Part shown: positions 1 through 7,869 of the stretch, piece by piece | Layout: each line of letters starts with the position of its first letter | How positions within the stretch are numbered: the first letter of the stretch is position 1 | DNA from: Bifidobacteriaceae bacterium | GTDB taxonomy: Bacteria > Actinomycetota > Actinomycetes > Actinomycetales > WQXJ01 | Direction: 5' to 3' | NCBI GenBank assembly: GCA_031265345.1 | Contig: JAISCU010000358.1 | Coordinates: forward strand, 1-24,087 | DNA: 24,087 nt | The notes under the pieces: model-generated | Seen by the model: the letters and a program-made list of their open reading frames with translations, nothing else | Told to the model about the DNA's origin: nothing | Databases searched by the model: none | Translations under genes and position numbers: made by a program

Positions 1-385
1 CCGGAGGGTAGGCGGGGCCCGGCGGCGGTTGATAGCCCGTTGATCGGGGCGCGTAGCCGGATGGCCCCGGAGGAGGCGGCGCGTACCCACCCGCGGGCGG
101 CTGCGGCGCCGAGTATCCGTATGCCGGTGCTGGCGGCGGCGACTGAGGGGGTGGGGGCGGAGCGGGCGCGTATCCGTATGCGGGCGGAGGCGGCGGGGGT
201 GGCGGCGCGACCGGTGCGGGCGCCGAGCCGAACTGTGGGGGCGGCTGGCTCGGAACCGGCCCCGCCTGGTCTGGCGGCGGTTGGGCCGAGGCTCCCTCAG
301 GCACCGGTTCGGCGTTCAACGGCGATCCACAGTTGGAGCAGAAAGCACCCTCTTCATCGGGGCTGTTGCAGGTTGGGCAACGCAT
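1..385 (-). CDS. zinc-ribbon, proline-rich protein (partial, C-terminus off window)
   Basis: This reading frame runs off the left edge. It starts at ATG 385 and is open to base 1 (128 codons visible). The N-terminus begins MRCPTCNSPDEEGAFCSNCG: two CxxC knuckles (Cys3/Cys6 and Cys16/Cys19) forming a short zinc ribbon of the type found at the start of many actinobacterial membrane or scaffold proteins. After about residue 25 the chain is almost pure Pro/Ala/Gly/Gln/Tyr, with recurrent AYGY and GYAPPPP motifs, i.e. a disordered cytoplasmic linker. In this architecture a transmembrane or DUF domain usually follows, but here it lies outside the window. A purine-rich stretch (AGGGAA) sits about 11 nt before the ATG. 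The gene diverges from the sigma-factor gene across 238 bp. Function is unknown; the zinc ribbon may mediate protein or nucleic-acid contacts (inference). Confidence 0.75.
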   Translation of the reverse strand, partial: MRCPTCNSPDEEGAFCSNCGSPLNAEPVPEGASAQPPPDQAGPVPSQPPPQFGSAPAPVAPPPPPPPPAYGYAPAPPPPPQSPPPAPAYGYSAPQPPAGGYAPPPPGPSGYAPRSTGYQPPPGPAYPP

Positions 386-623
386 AGACCAATTGTTCCC
401 TATCAGCCCGCGAAAACCCAGACCCGCGCGGGGCCTTGCGTCAATTCGAGTCCCAGGATTCTCGAAGTTCTTGACATTCTTTAGATCTAGTGTGACAACG
501 AACACACGGACTCCCATGCCGAAGAGCGGCGAGCCTGACTTGGCACGCAGCCAGAAAACGTTGCCGATGCCGCCGACGCGGCTGACCTGTTAGGTTTCGG
601 CCCGCTCGCGACATGTATAGGTC

Positions 624-1322
624 ATGAGCGTGCGACTGGATGCCGGTAGCCTGAGCCAGGTGATCAGGCCGGAAGACGAAAGCGTGGGCGCTGCGTTCGG
701 CGCGCCGACCGCGCCGACCGAGGCCGCGGTGCCGGTCGAGCCTCGCTTGCCGGGCGCGCCGCCCTTGCCCGTCGTGGAGGCCGCGCTCGCGACCCAAGGC
801 GCTGACGACGCCGTCGAACGGGCCTTCGCCGATCTGTTCCGCACCGAATACCCGCGCATCGTGGCCTACCTGTTGCGGCGGGTCGGCGAAGCCGAGACGG
901 CCCGCGACCTAGCCGCCGAAGTCTTCTCATTGGCCTGGGAGCGCGGTCTCGAAGATTCCCTCCCGCAAGCGCCATGGCTGTTCGTGACGGCGCGGAACCT
1001 GCTGGCCAATCACCTGCGAGCCTCGGTCCGTGTGATCCGGCTGCAACGGGTCGTGGTCAACGAACTCAGCCGCGACCTGGGCTCGAGCGCGGTCAACAAC
1101 CCTCAAGAAAGAACCACTGATCTGCAAGAACGCGTCTATCGCGGACTTGACGCCCTCTCAGAGGAGCAGCGCGAGATCCTGATCGCCCATTACTGGGACG
1201 GCCTCAGCGGCGCCGAATGCGGCGCCCTGCTGGGCTGCTCGGTTCCGGCCGTCTGGATGCGGCTCAGCCGCGCTCGCGCCGCTTTCAAGACTCTCTACCT
1301 GAAATCGGAGGACCAATCATGA
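624..1322 (+). CDS. ECF-type RNA polymerase sigma factor (sigma-70 family)
   Basis: A 232-aa protein with the two-domain plan of group 4 (ECF) sigma factors. Region 2 lies at about residues 66-132 (AFADLFRTEYPRIVAYLLRR, then the AETARDLAAEVFSLAWERG -10-recognition helix). Region 4 lies at about 168-225, with the helix-turn-helix GLSGAECGALLGCSVPAVWM that would read the -35 element. Residues 1-62 form a Pro/Ala-rich extension not typical of minimal ECF sigmas, so either the start is further downstream or the extension is real. No Shine-Dalgarno precedes ATG 624. The stop overlaps the next ORF in an ATGA junction (1319-1322), so the two are co-translated. Such sigma/membrane-protein pairs usually encode the sigma and its inhibitor. 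The regulon cannot be read from this window. Confidence 0.9.
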   Translation: MSVRLDAGSLSQVIRPEDESVGAAFGAPTAPTEAAVPVEPRLPGAPPLPVVEAALATQGADDAVERAFADLFRTEYPRIVAYLLRRVGEAETARDLAAEVFSLAWERGLEDSLPQAPWLFVTARNLLANHLRASVRVIRLQRVVVNELSRDLGSSAVNNPQERTTDLQERVYRGLDALSEEQREILIAHYWDGLSGAECGALLGCSVPAVWMRLSRARAAFKTLYLKSEDQS

Positions 1323-2233
1323 AACACATGTCCATCTCAAGGGCTCTCCGGGACGCCAATCCCGTGCCCACCCACCAACCGCTCGACGCCCAGGGCCGGG
1401 TCGAGTTGGCCCGTCACGTCCATCCCTCTCTGGTTGTGATGGATGATGCACGGGGGGCCGCTCGGCCCGGTCGCCGCCACCCGGTGCGTTGGGCCGCAGC
1501 CGTCACAGGCACCGCCGTCTTGGTCGCTTCGGCCGTGGTCCTGTGGCCGGGCCAGGCGCCACCGGCCCAGGCCGAAGTCGTCACCGGCAAGGTGGTCGCC
1601 GCCACCGCGCCGAGCGGCGGGCAGGACGGAGACGACTGGTCGGCATCGGCCATCACTGAGTTGACCGCCCCGGACGGAACCAAGAGCTACGTTCGGGCCT
1701 GGTCGAGGAGCGGCGAGTTGACCGCGCAGGAAGGCGACGTGCTGACGTACAAGGAGCTTCCGGACACCAAGTGGATCGTGTCGGAGGAGGGCACGTCGTT
1801 GCTGGTCTCATCCCTGCCATCGGTCAGTCTGACGCTCGGCAAGACCGAGGTCGGCGTTTCGGTGGGGGAGGGAGAAGCGTCGGGCACCGCCGAGGGGAGC
1901 GGGCCGACAAGTGCCTCGGTCTTCGTCTCCGGTTCGCTCGAAAGCGATGGGATTGGAACCATGAGCGTTCTGGCCGAACGCGACAACGACGCGGTTTTCT
2001 ACGTCCTGGCGAGCGGCGACGACCTGACCGGAGCGCGGGCGCTGCTGGAAGCGCTGGAACTGACGCCTGAGGGCGAATGGGCCGAAGCGCCCACTGGCGC
2101 CGAGTTGGCCTCGCCAGCCGATGCCGCTCGCGAGATCGCCGGTCAATTCGCCGACGACGGCCCGCAAGGCTCCGGCGGCGTCAGCGAGAGCGGGGAAGAC
2201 GGCGTGGTCAGCCGCACAGAGGGCGTCGGCTGA
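1319..2233 (+). CDS. single-pass membrane protein, putative regulator of the adjacent sigma factor
   Basis: A 304-aa protein beginning at ATG 1319, inside the sigma-factor stop codon (ATGA overlap) with a strong GGAGGA 7 nt upstream; the longer open frame beginning at 1217 lacks this signal. The N-terminal ~57 residues are cytoplasmic and Arg-rich just before one membrane helix (about 58-77, WAAAVTGTAVLVASAVVLWP). The remaining ~225 residues are predicted extracytoplasmic, acidic and Gly/Ser/Glu-rich towards the C-terminus. Position and topology match actinobacterial sigma-linked membrane proteins, so it may act as an anti-sigma factor or signal sensor. However, there is no HxxxCxxC zinc anti-sigma motif, so this assignment rests on context only. 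The family was not recognised. Confidence 0.75.
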   Translation: MKHMSISRALRDANPVPTHQPLDAQGRVELARHVHPSLVVMDDARGAARPGRRHPVRWAAAVTGTAVLVASAVVLWPGQAPPAQAEVVTGKVVAATAPSGGQDGDDWSASAITELTAPDGTKSYVRAWSRSGELTAQEGDVLTYKELPDTKWIVSEEGTSLLVSSLPSVSLTLGKTEVGVSVGEGEASGTAEGSGPTSASVFVSGSLESDGIGTMSVLAERDNDAVFYVLASGDDLTGARALLEALELTPEGEWAEAPTGAELASPADAAREIAGQFADDGPQGSGGVSESGEDGVVSRTEGVG

Positions 2234-2261
2234 CCACGCCCACCGTCCTACTGCGGCGAAT

Positions 2262-2310
2262 CGCGCCCGAACACGGGTTGGTGCCAGGCGCCAACCCGTG
2301 TTCGGGCTCG
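2262..2310. terminator. long GC-rich hairpin, probable bidirectional terminator
   Basis: Bases 2265-2281 (GCCCGAACACGGGTTGG) and 2291-2307 are a perfect 17-bp inverted repeat. Two further G-C pairs and one G-T wobble close the loop to three bases (CAG, 2285-2287), and 2262-2263 pair with 2309-2310. It starts about 30 bp after the stop of the membrane-protein gene in convergent orientation with ackA. There is no U-tract, as is common for actinobacterial terminators. It could alternatively be a dispersed palindromic repeat. Confidence 0.6.
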
Positions 2311-2431
2311 CCCGTGGGGCAATTGGGCGTCGGTGTCCGAGCAGCTTCGAGGACCAGCGCCCGCGGCCAGCCGACCACACGGCATCGTCCGCCTAATCAG
2401 GGGGACGGTTCCTCGACTGGTCGGGGGACAG

Positions 2432-2472
2432 ACGTGCCCAGTAACAGCCAGAATTCTGGCCTTTGGGCACGT
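2432..2472. repeat. nested palindrome inside the REP-like element
   Basis: ACGTGCCCA (2432-2440) pairs with TGGGCACGT (2464-2472). Within the loop, GCCAGAATTCTGGC (2447-2460) is itself a perfect 14-bp palindrome. The structure could form a cruciform or a two-tier RNA hairpin. Confidence 0.65.
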
Positions 2473-2488
2473 AATGGGGACGGACCCG

Positions 2489-2528
2489 TTATCCACAGGG
2501 TTTGACCTGCGCAAACGGCTGTGGAAAA
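2489..2528. promoter_or_regulatory. two inverted DnaA-box-like sites
   Basis: TTATCCACA at 2489-2497 is an exact match to the bacterial DnaA-box consensus. TGTGGAAAA at 2520-2528 reads TTTTCCACA on the other strand, one mismatch from it. The two sites face each other across 22 bp. There is no dnaA/dnaN nearby, no AT-rich unwinding region and no box cluster, so this is not an origin. DnaA titration or accidental occurrence within a repeat are the alternatives. Confidence 0.4.
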
Positions 2529-2566
2529 CCTCGGAGTGAGCATGGAATGGTACCGTCCCCGAGGGG

Positions 2567-3775
2567 TTAGGCGGGGATTGGCTCGAGGGAGTCGATCAAC
2601 TCGGCAGCCTGGTGCGCGATCTCGTACTCCTCGTCGGTCGGCATGACCCAGACCTCGGTCCGGGCGCCGTCCGGCGAGATGCGGGAAGCCCCGCGAGCCG
2701 ACTGGTTCAGGTCGGAGTCGACCTCGATCCCGAATCCGTCCAGCCCGCGCACGGCCAAAGCCCGTGTGATCGGGTCGTTCTCACCGATCCCGGCGGTGAA
2801 GGCGATCGCGTCCACGCGACCGAGTTGGGCGCAGTAGCCGCCGATGTAGTGGCGCAGGCGGTGGGTGAAGACCTCCAAAGCCAACCGAGCGGCATCGTCA
2901 CCCTCGGAGATCCCTTTGTGGATGTCCCGCACGTCGAGCGAGCCGCACAAGCCCAGCAGGCCGGACTTCTTGTTCAGCATGGTGTCGACCTGGTCGATCG
3001 TGTAGCCGCCCTCGCGCACCAGATGGAAGACGATCGCCGGGTCTATGTCGCCGCAACGCGACCCCATGACCAGGCCCTCCAGCGGGGTCAGGCCCATCGA
3101 GGTGTCGACCGAGGCGCCGCCCCGGACGGCCGCCATCGAGCAGCCCGAGCCGATATGGATGGTGATGATGTTGACGTCCTCGAGCGGGCGGCCCATGGCC
3201 TTGGCGGTCTCGCGCGAGACGTACTGGTGGGACGTGCCGTGGAAGCCGTAGCGCCGGATGCGCAGCGAGCGGGCCACCTCGGGCGGGATGGCGTAGGTGT
3301 AGGCGGCCGGCGGCAGGGTGGCGTGGAAGGCCGTGTCGAACACCGCCACTTGCGGCAATTCGGGGAAGGCGTCCATGGCCGCCCGGATGCCCTGCAGGTT
3401 CGGCGGGTTGTGCAGCGGGGCCAGCGGTGCCAGCTCCTCGACGGTCCGGATCACGTCCGGGGTGATGATGGTGGCGGCGGTGTAGATGTCCGCGCCCTGG
3501 ACCACCCGGTGCCCCACGCCGACCAGGCCGACCTCCGACAAGTCGGGGCCGTACTTGGCGAACAGCTTCAGGACTGCCCTCAGTCCGGTGGTGTGGTCCG
3601 GGACGGGCACCTCGACAGTGTGCTTGCGGCCGTGGGCCTTGTGGGTCAGCGGCGAGATCGCCTCACCGATCCGTTCCACGATTCCGCTGGCCAGGGCTTC
3701 ACGGGTGTCGACATCGACCAATTGATACTTGATCGAGGACGAGCCGGCGTTGATGACTAGAACTGTTTCGCTCAC
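2567..3775 (-). CDS. ackA: acetate kinase
   Basis: A 402-aa protein, the usual length for AckA, which transfers phosphate between acetyl-phosphate and ADP to make acetate and ATP in the cytoplasm. The N-terminal phosphate motif VLVINAGSSSIKYQL (residues 5-19) is present. So are Arg90 in GHRVVQG, Asp147 in FDTAFH, His179 in RRYGFHGTSH, Arg240 in MGSRCGDIDP, GIGEND (329-334) and TDEEYEIA near the C-terminus. The usual GNG phosphate-loop asparagine is replaced by Ser210 (IHIGSGCSM). The start is GTG 3775, preceded by AAAAGGAA. It lies 71 bp downstream of pta on the same strand, forming a classic pta-ackA operon. The window shows no separate promoter for it. Confidence 0.97.
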   Translation of the reverse strand: MSETVLVINAGSSSIKYQLVDVDTREALASGIVERIGEAISPLTHKAHGRKHTVEVPVPDHTTGLRAVLKLFAKYGPDLSEVGLVGVGHRVVQGADIYTAATIITPDVIRTVEELAPLAPLHNPPNLQGIRAAMDAFPELPQVAVFDTAFHATLPPAAYTYAIPPEVARSLRIRRYGFHGTSHQYVSRETAKAMGRPLEDVNIITIHIGSGCSMAAVRGGASVDTSMGLTPLEGLVMGSRCGDIDPAIVFHLVREGGYTIDQVDTMLNKKSGLLGLCGSLDVRDIHKGISEGDDAARLALEVFTHRLRHYIGGYCAQLGRVDAIAFTAGIGENDPITRALAVRGLDGFGIEVDSDLNQSARGASRISPDGARTEVWVMPTDEEYEIAHQAAELIDSLEPIPA

Positions 3776-3846
3776 AGATGTTCCTTTTCGTTGCGGGTTA
3801 TGGCGGGTGGCGGACGGTGGATGCCGGCCGGCGGACGGCCAAAGGC

Positions 3847-5904
3847 CTACTGCGCCTGGCAGGCGGTGATGATGATGGTGTTGACGATGTCCTCGACCAG
3901 GGCGCCGCGCGAGAGGTCGTTGACCGGCTTGCGCAGCCCCTGGAGCACCGGCCCGATCGCGACCGCGCCAGCCGAGCGCTGGACCGCCTTGTAGACGGCG
4001 TTGCCGGTGTTCAAGTCGGGGAAGATCAGCACGGTGGCGCGGCCAGCGACCGGCGAGCCGGGCATCTTCGAGGCCCCGACCGATGGGACCACGGCCGCGT
4101 CGTACTGGACCGGTCCATCGAGGGCCAGCTCGGGCGCGGCGGCCTGGGCCAGTTCGGTGGCCTCGCGCACGGCGTCCACGTCCGGCCCGGCGCCGGATGT
4201 CCCGGTCGAATAGGAGATCATGGCCACCCTCGGGTCGACCCCGAAGGCAGCGGCGGTGCCAGCCGAATCCACCGCGATCCCGGCCAGTTGGCTCGGGGTC
4301 GGGTTCGGGTTGACCGCGCAGTCCCCGAACACCAGCACCTTGTCCGCCAGGGCCATCAGGAAGACCGAGGAGACGACCTCGGTGCCGGGCTTGGTCTTGA
4401 TGATCTCGAACGACGGCCGGATCGTGTCCGCCGTGGTGTGCCTGGCGCCGGAGACCATGCCGTCCGCCATGCCGGTGTGGACCATCATGGTGGCGAAGTA
4501 GGTCCCCGAACCGGCGATGACCTCCAGAGCCTTCGCCTTGGTCATGCCCTTGTGGGCGCGCAACTCGGTGTAGATGTCCGCGAAGTGGTCCACCAGGTCG
4601 CCGCCGGACGGGTCGACGATGTTGGCGGCCTTCAGGTCCAGCCCCAACTCACTGGCCCGGCCCAGGATGGTGTCGCGGGAGCCCAGGATGGAGACGCGGG
4701 CGGCGTCCATCTCGATCACGCGGGCGGCGGCTTGGAGGATCCGGTCGTCGTCGCCCTCCGGCAACACGATGGACTTCAGGTCCTGCCGCGCCCGCTTGAC
4801 CAGCGACTGCTGGAAGGCCAGCGGCGTGACGGCGGCGGGGACGAAGGCTTCGATGGCGTCCACGAAGCGGCGCCCGTCGACCCCCTCCTCGAAGGTGGCG
4901 AGAGCGGCTTCGACCTTGTCCTGCGAGGACAGGTCGAGTTGGCCCCGCACCAGGGTCGCGGCCGCCGCCGCGGCGAAGGTCTCCTTCGGCGTGGTGATGA
5001 TGGGCAAGTCCCCGGCCAGCGAGCGGGCCAGGTCCATGACCGGCTGGTCCGGCACGTAGCCGCTGCCCATGATCAGGCCGGCCAGGGCCGGGAAGTCGTC
5101 GTCGCCCTGGGTCGAGGCCAGGCCCAGCAGCACGCCCACCCGGTCACCGGGGAAGATCACCACCGACCTCGGCGCCAGGTGCGCCAGGACGTGCTCGACC
5201 TCTTGGGCGGCGATGGTCATGTCCAAGACTTCCAAGCCGAGCGCGGCCGGGTCGCCGTTCAGCAGGACGCCCCCCACGGCATCGACCACCGCCCCCAACG
5301 TCGGGGCCAGCGCGATCCGCGAGTCCGGGATGGCGCCGGTCGGCACCTCGAGCGTGGCCAGGTCGGCGCGCACGGCCTCGAGCTGGTCGGCGGGGACGCG
5401 GTTGGCCACCACGCCGACCACCCGCGCGTGTTCGGCCTCGATCGTGGAAGTGGCCAATTTGGCCGATGCCGTGATCTGGCTCGGCGTCCACCGGGTGCCT
5501 GGGAGCACCAATAGCACCGGCGAGGCGAGGTTGGCGGCGATCTGGGCGTTGAGCGAGAGCTCCTCGCTGCCAGGCACGTCGGTGTGGTCCGATCCCACCA
5601 CCACGACGAAGTCGCACACCGCCTTGAACGCCTCGTAGCGCTCCATGACCAGCTCCATCGCGGCGGCCGGCGCCTCGTGGAAGTGCTGGTAGGTGGTGCC
5701 GACGCGGACCTCGCGGTCGGCTTCGATGGTGTCGCGGGTCTTCAGTAAGTCGAGGACGTGATCGCGCCCGTCGCCATGGCGCAGGACGGGCCGGAACACG
5801 CCGACCCGCTCGTAGGAGCGCTTGAGCTCCTCGATCAGGCCGACGGCCACAATAGACTTGACCGCGTCGCGGTCAGTCGAAGCAAGAAATACTGAGCGTG
5901 CCAC
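3847..5904 (-). CDS. pta: phosphate acetyltransferase
   Basis: A 685-aa long-form Pta, converting acetyl-CoA plus phosphate to acetyl-phosphate and CoA. It has three domains in order: an N-terminal P-loop-like/cobyrinate-synthase-like domain (about 1-215), a DRTGG regulatory domain (about 215-330) and the catalytic PTA_PTB domain (about 360-682). The last starts with SIVLPEGDDDRILQAA and carries GMADGMVSGARHTTADTIRP. The N-terminal loop reads STDRDAVKS instead of a full GxxGxGKS Walker A, so nucleotide binding there is doubtful. The start is GTG 5904, with AAGGAAAGG 10 nt upstream. It is first in the pta-ackA operon and diverges from guaA across 124 bp. Confidence 0.97.
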   Translation of the reverse strand: MARSVFLASTDRDAVKSIVAVGLIEELKRSYERVGVFRPVLRHGDGRDHVLDLLKTRDTIEADREVRVGTTYQHFHEAPAAAMELVMERYEAFKAVCDFVVVVGSDHTDVPGSEELSLNAQIAANLASPVLLVLPGTRWTPSQITASAKLATSTIEAEHARVVGVVANRVPADQLEAVRADLATLEVPTGAIPDSRIALAPTLGAVVDAVGGVLLNGDPAALGLEVLDMTIAAQEVEHVLAHLAPRSVVIFPGDRVGVLLGLASTQGDDDFPALAGLIMGSGYVPDQPVMDLARSLAGDLPIITTPKETFAAAAAATLVRGQLDLSSQDKVEAALATFEEGVDGRRFVDAIEAFVPAAVTPLAFQQSLVKRARQDLKSIVLPEGDDDRILQAAARVIEMDAARVSILGSRDTILGRASELGLDLKAANIVDPSGGDLVDHFADIYTELRAHKGMTKAKALEVIAGSGTYFATMMVHTGMADGMVSGARHTTADTIRPSFEIIKTKPGTEVVSSVFLMALADKVLVFGDCAVNPNPTPSQLAGIAVDSAGTAAAFGVDPRVAMISYSTGTSGAGPDVDAVREATELAQAAAPELALDGPVQYDAAVVPSVGASKMPGSPVAGRATVLIFPDLNTGNAVYKAVQRSAGAVAIGPVLQGLRKPVNDLSRGALVEDIVNTIIITACQAQ

Positions 5905-5945
5905 TCGTTGAACGCCTTTCCTTGGATAGAAGGGGGTATTTGTCT

Positions 5946-5960
5946 GGTGCTTAGCGCACC
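5946..5960. promoter_or_regulatory. interrupted palindrome in the pta/guaA divergent spacer
   Basis: GGTGC-TTAGC-GCACC lies in the 124-bp region from which pta and guaA are transcribed in opposite directions, about 42 bp before the pta start and 69 bp before guaA. It has operator-like symmetry, but the regulator is unknown and five-base arms in GC-rich DNA can arise by chance. Confidence 0.3.
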
Positions 5961-6028
5961 GTTTGCCTTCCAGTGTACCTAGGACTTCTGACCCTCGCCG
6001 CCGCTAGCTTGTAGGAGCATTACCTTCC

Positions 6029-7636
6029 GTGACCAGTCCCTTACCTAATCCGAAACCCGTCTTGGTGGTCGACTTCGGGGCCCAATACGCCCAGCTTATT
6101 GCCCGCCGAGTCCGCGAGGCGCACGTCTATTCGGAAATCGTGCCGCACAGTTGGTCCGCGGCGCGGATCCTGGCCAAAGACCCCGCCGCGATCATCCTGT
6201 CCGGCGGCCCCGCCTCGGTCTTCGAGCCGGGCGCTCCGTCACTCGACCCGGCGCTGCTTGAAGCCGGCGTCCCGGTGCTCGGCATCTGCTACGGCTTCCA
6301 AGCGCTGGCCCACGCGCTGGGCGGCGAGGTCGACCGCGGGTCGAAGGGCGAATACGGTTCCACAGTCGCCCAAGTGGCCCAGGTGGCTGCCTCGGACGGG
6401 CTGCTGGCGGGCGGTCCGGCCTCCCAGAGGGTCTGGATGAGCCACGGCGTGGCCGTGACCCGGCCCCCCGCCGGGTTCGAGGTCCTGGCCAGCACCGACG
6501 GGTCGCCGGTGGCGGCCTTCCAGGACCGGGGCCGGCACCTCTACGGGATGCAGTGGCACCCGGAGGTCCGCCACACGCCGCTGGGCCAGGACTCGATCGA
6601 GAACTTCCTCTACCGGGAGGCCGGGCTGAAGCCGAACTGGACGCCCGGCTCGATAGTGGCCGAGCAGATCGCCGCCATCCGTCGCCAGGTCGGTTCGGCC
6701 CAGGCCATCTGCGGCCTGTCCGGCGGCGTCGATTCGTCGGTCGCCGCCGCCTTGGTGCAACGAGCCGTGGGGGACCGGCTGACCTGCGTGTTCGTTGACC
6801 ACGGGCTGCTCCGCGAAGGCGAACGCGAGCAGGTCGAACGCGACTTCGTGGCCGTGACCGGGGCGCGCCTGGTGGTCCACGACGCCTCGGCGGTGTTCCT
6901 GGCGGCGTTGGCCGGGGTGACCGAGCCGGAGGCGAAGCGCAAGATCATCGGGCGCGAGTTCATCCGCGCCTTCGAGGCCGCCGCTGCCCAAGTCGTGGCT
7001 GGGGTCCGAGAAGGCGGCGATGGCGGCGGCGGCGAGGCTGGCGAGGTCAGGTTCTTGGTCCAGGGAACGCTCTACCCCGACGTGGTCGAATCGGGCGGCG
7101 GCGACGGGGCGGCCACGATCAAATCGCACCACAACGTTGGCGGACTGCCGGACGACTTGAAGTTCGAGCTGGTGGAGCCCTTGCGCTGGCTGTTCAAAGA
7201 CGAGGTCCGGGCTGTCGGCTCGGAGCTGGGCCTGCCCGATTCGATGGTCTGGCGCCAACCCTTCCCCGGACCGGGACTCGGCATCCGGATCGTCGGCGAG
7301 GTGACAGCGAGCCGGCTGGACACGGTGAGACGGGCTGACGGCATCGTGCGCGAAGAATTGACCCGAGCGGGACTGGACCGCGAGATCTGGCAATGCCCGG
7401 TGGTGCTGTTGGCGGACGTGCGGTCGGTCGGGGTGCAGGGCGACGGGCGGACCTACGGGCATCCCGTGGTGCTGCGGCCGGTCAGTTCCGAGGACGCGAT
7501 GACGGCGGACTTCTCGCGGCTGGACTACGACCTGCTGTCACGAATCGCTGGTCGCATCACCGGGGAGGTGCCCCAGGTCAACCGGGTGGTGCTGGACGTC
7601 ACGTCGAAGCCGCCCGGCACCATCGAGTGGGAGTGA
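6029..7636 (+). CDS. guaA: GMP synthase (glutamine-hydrolysing)
   Basis: A 535-aa single-chain GMP synthetase that aminates XMP to GMP using glutamine and ATP, the last step of de novo GMP synthesis. The N-terminal class I glutaminase domain (about 10-195) has the nucleophile Cys87 in GICYGFQ and the His177/Glu179 pair in QWHPEV. The ATP pyrophosphatase P-loop SGGVDSS is at 231-237. The C-terminal dimerisation/XMP domain contains [18 protein letters not shown] and ends PPGTIEWE, as expected. The start is GTG 6029 with AGGAG 11 nt upstream. A Gly/Glu-rich insertion of roughly ten residues ([13 protein letters not shown]) precedes the conserved [13 protein letters not shown]; it probably lengthens a surface loop. 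The gene is apparently monocistronic. Confidence 0.97.
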   Translation: MTSPLPNPKPVLVVDFGAQYAQLIARRVREAHVYSEIVPHSWSAARILAKDPAAIILSGGPASVFEPGAPSLDPALLEAGVPVLGICYGFQALAHALGGEVDRGSKGEYGSTVAQVAQVAASDGLLAGGPASQRVWMSHGVAVTRPPAGFEVLASTDGSPVAAFQDRGRHLYGMQWHPEVRHTPLGQDSIENFLYREAGLKPNWTPGSIVAEQIAAIRRQVGSAQAICGLSGGVDSSVAAALVQRAVGDRLTCVFVDHGLLREGEREQVERDFVAVTGARLVVHDASAVFLAALAGVTEPEAKRKIIGREFIRAFEAAAAQVVAGVREGGDGGGGEAGEVRFLVQGTLYPDVVESGGGDGAATIKSHHNVGGLPDDLKFELVEPLRWLFKDEVRAVGSELGLPDSMVWRQPFPGPGLGIRIVGEVTASRLDTVRRADGIVREELTRAGLDREIWQCPVVLLADVRSVGVQGDGRTYGHPVVLRPVSSEDAMTADFSRLDYDLLSRIAGRITGEVPQVNRVVLDVTSKPPGTIEWE

Positions 7637-7869
7637 GCCGCAGGGCCTGCCCGAATTGTGCGCAAAAGGCGGCAGCAAGCGCGTCTGCCCAGGCCAGCGC
7701 GTCGCCGACGGGCCGCGGGCGTGGGGCTTCGACCCTTTCTTGGGCTATCATGGGACCATCCTCCAAGCGCACTACAACGATCAGTCGCGGGGAACTGACC
7801 GGGGCCGGTGCGATTTTGACGCGGGCCCAGGAGGACGGCTGGTGACCCGCGGGCGAGGAGCCCTTCATA

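Larger units (their letters stand above)
2401..2560. repeat. REP/MITE-like element bounded by GGGGACGGT(T/A)CC inverted repeats
   Basis: GGGGACGGTTCC at 2401-2412 and its inverse GGTACCGTCCCC at 2549-2560 match at 11 of 12 positions and bracket 160 bp. A third, direct partial copy (GGGGACGGACCC) is at 2477-2488. Inside are a nested palindrome (2432-2472) and two inverted DnaA-box-like sites (2489-2528). GGGGAC-cored palindromes recur in the window at 22537-22573 and 22929-23085. This suggests a dispersed, non-autonomous repeat family, possibly of the REP type mobilised by a RAYT transposase (inference; no transposase is in the window). Confidence 0.5.
2234..2566. other. 333-bp convergent intergenic region
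   Basis: No credible coding sequence lies between the end of the membrane-protein gene (+) and the end of ackA (-). The stretch holds a long GC-rich hairpin (2262-2310) and a compact palindromic element (2401-2560) with two DnaA-box-like sites; both are listed separately. Bases 2311-2400 show nothing recognisable. Confidence 0.7.

Noticed and set aside
386..623. TTGACA at 471-476 as a promoter for the sigma-factor gene
   Set aside because: The nearest TANNNT box (488-493) is only 11 bp away, and no other -10 lies at 16-18 bp, so a promoter could not be supported.
2489..2528. Possible replication origin because of DnaA boxes
   Set aside because: Only two boxes, no AT-rich unwinding region, and no dnaA, dnaN, rpmH or parAB genes nearby.
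3778..5514. A 578-codon plus-strand frame opposite pta
   Set aside because: Antisense to an unmistakable Pta. The translation is Arg/Gly/Asp/His-rich without motifs, and no ribosome-binding site supports it.
7637..7869. Possible tRNA, riboswitch or small gene in the spacer after guaA
   Set aside because: No cloverleaf, no known riboswitch core and no frame with a ribosome-binding site were seen; only a weak TATCAT box.
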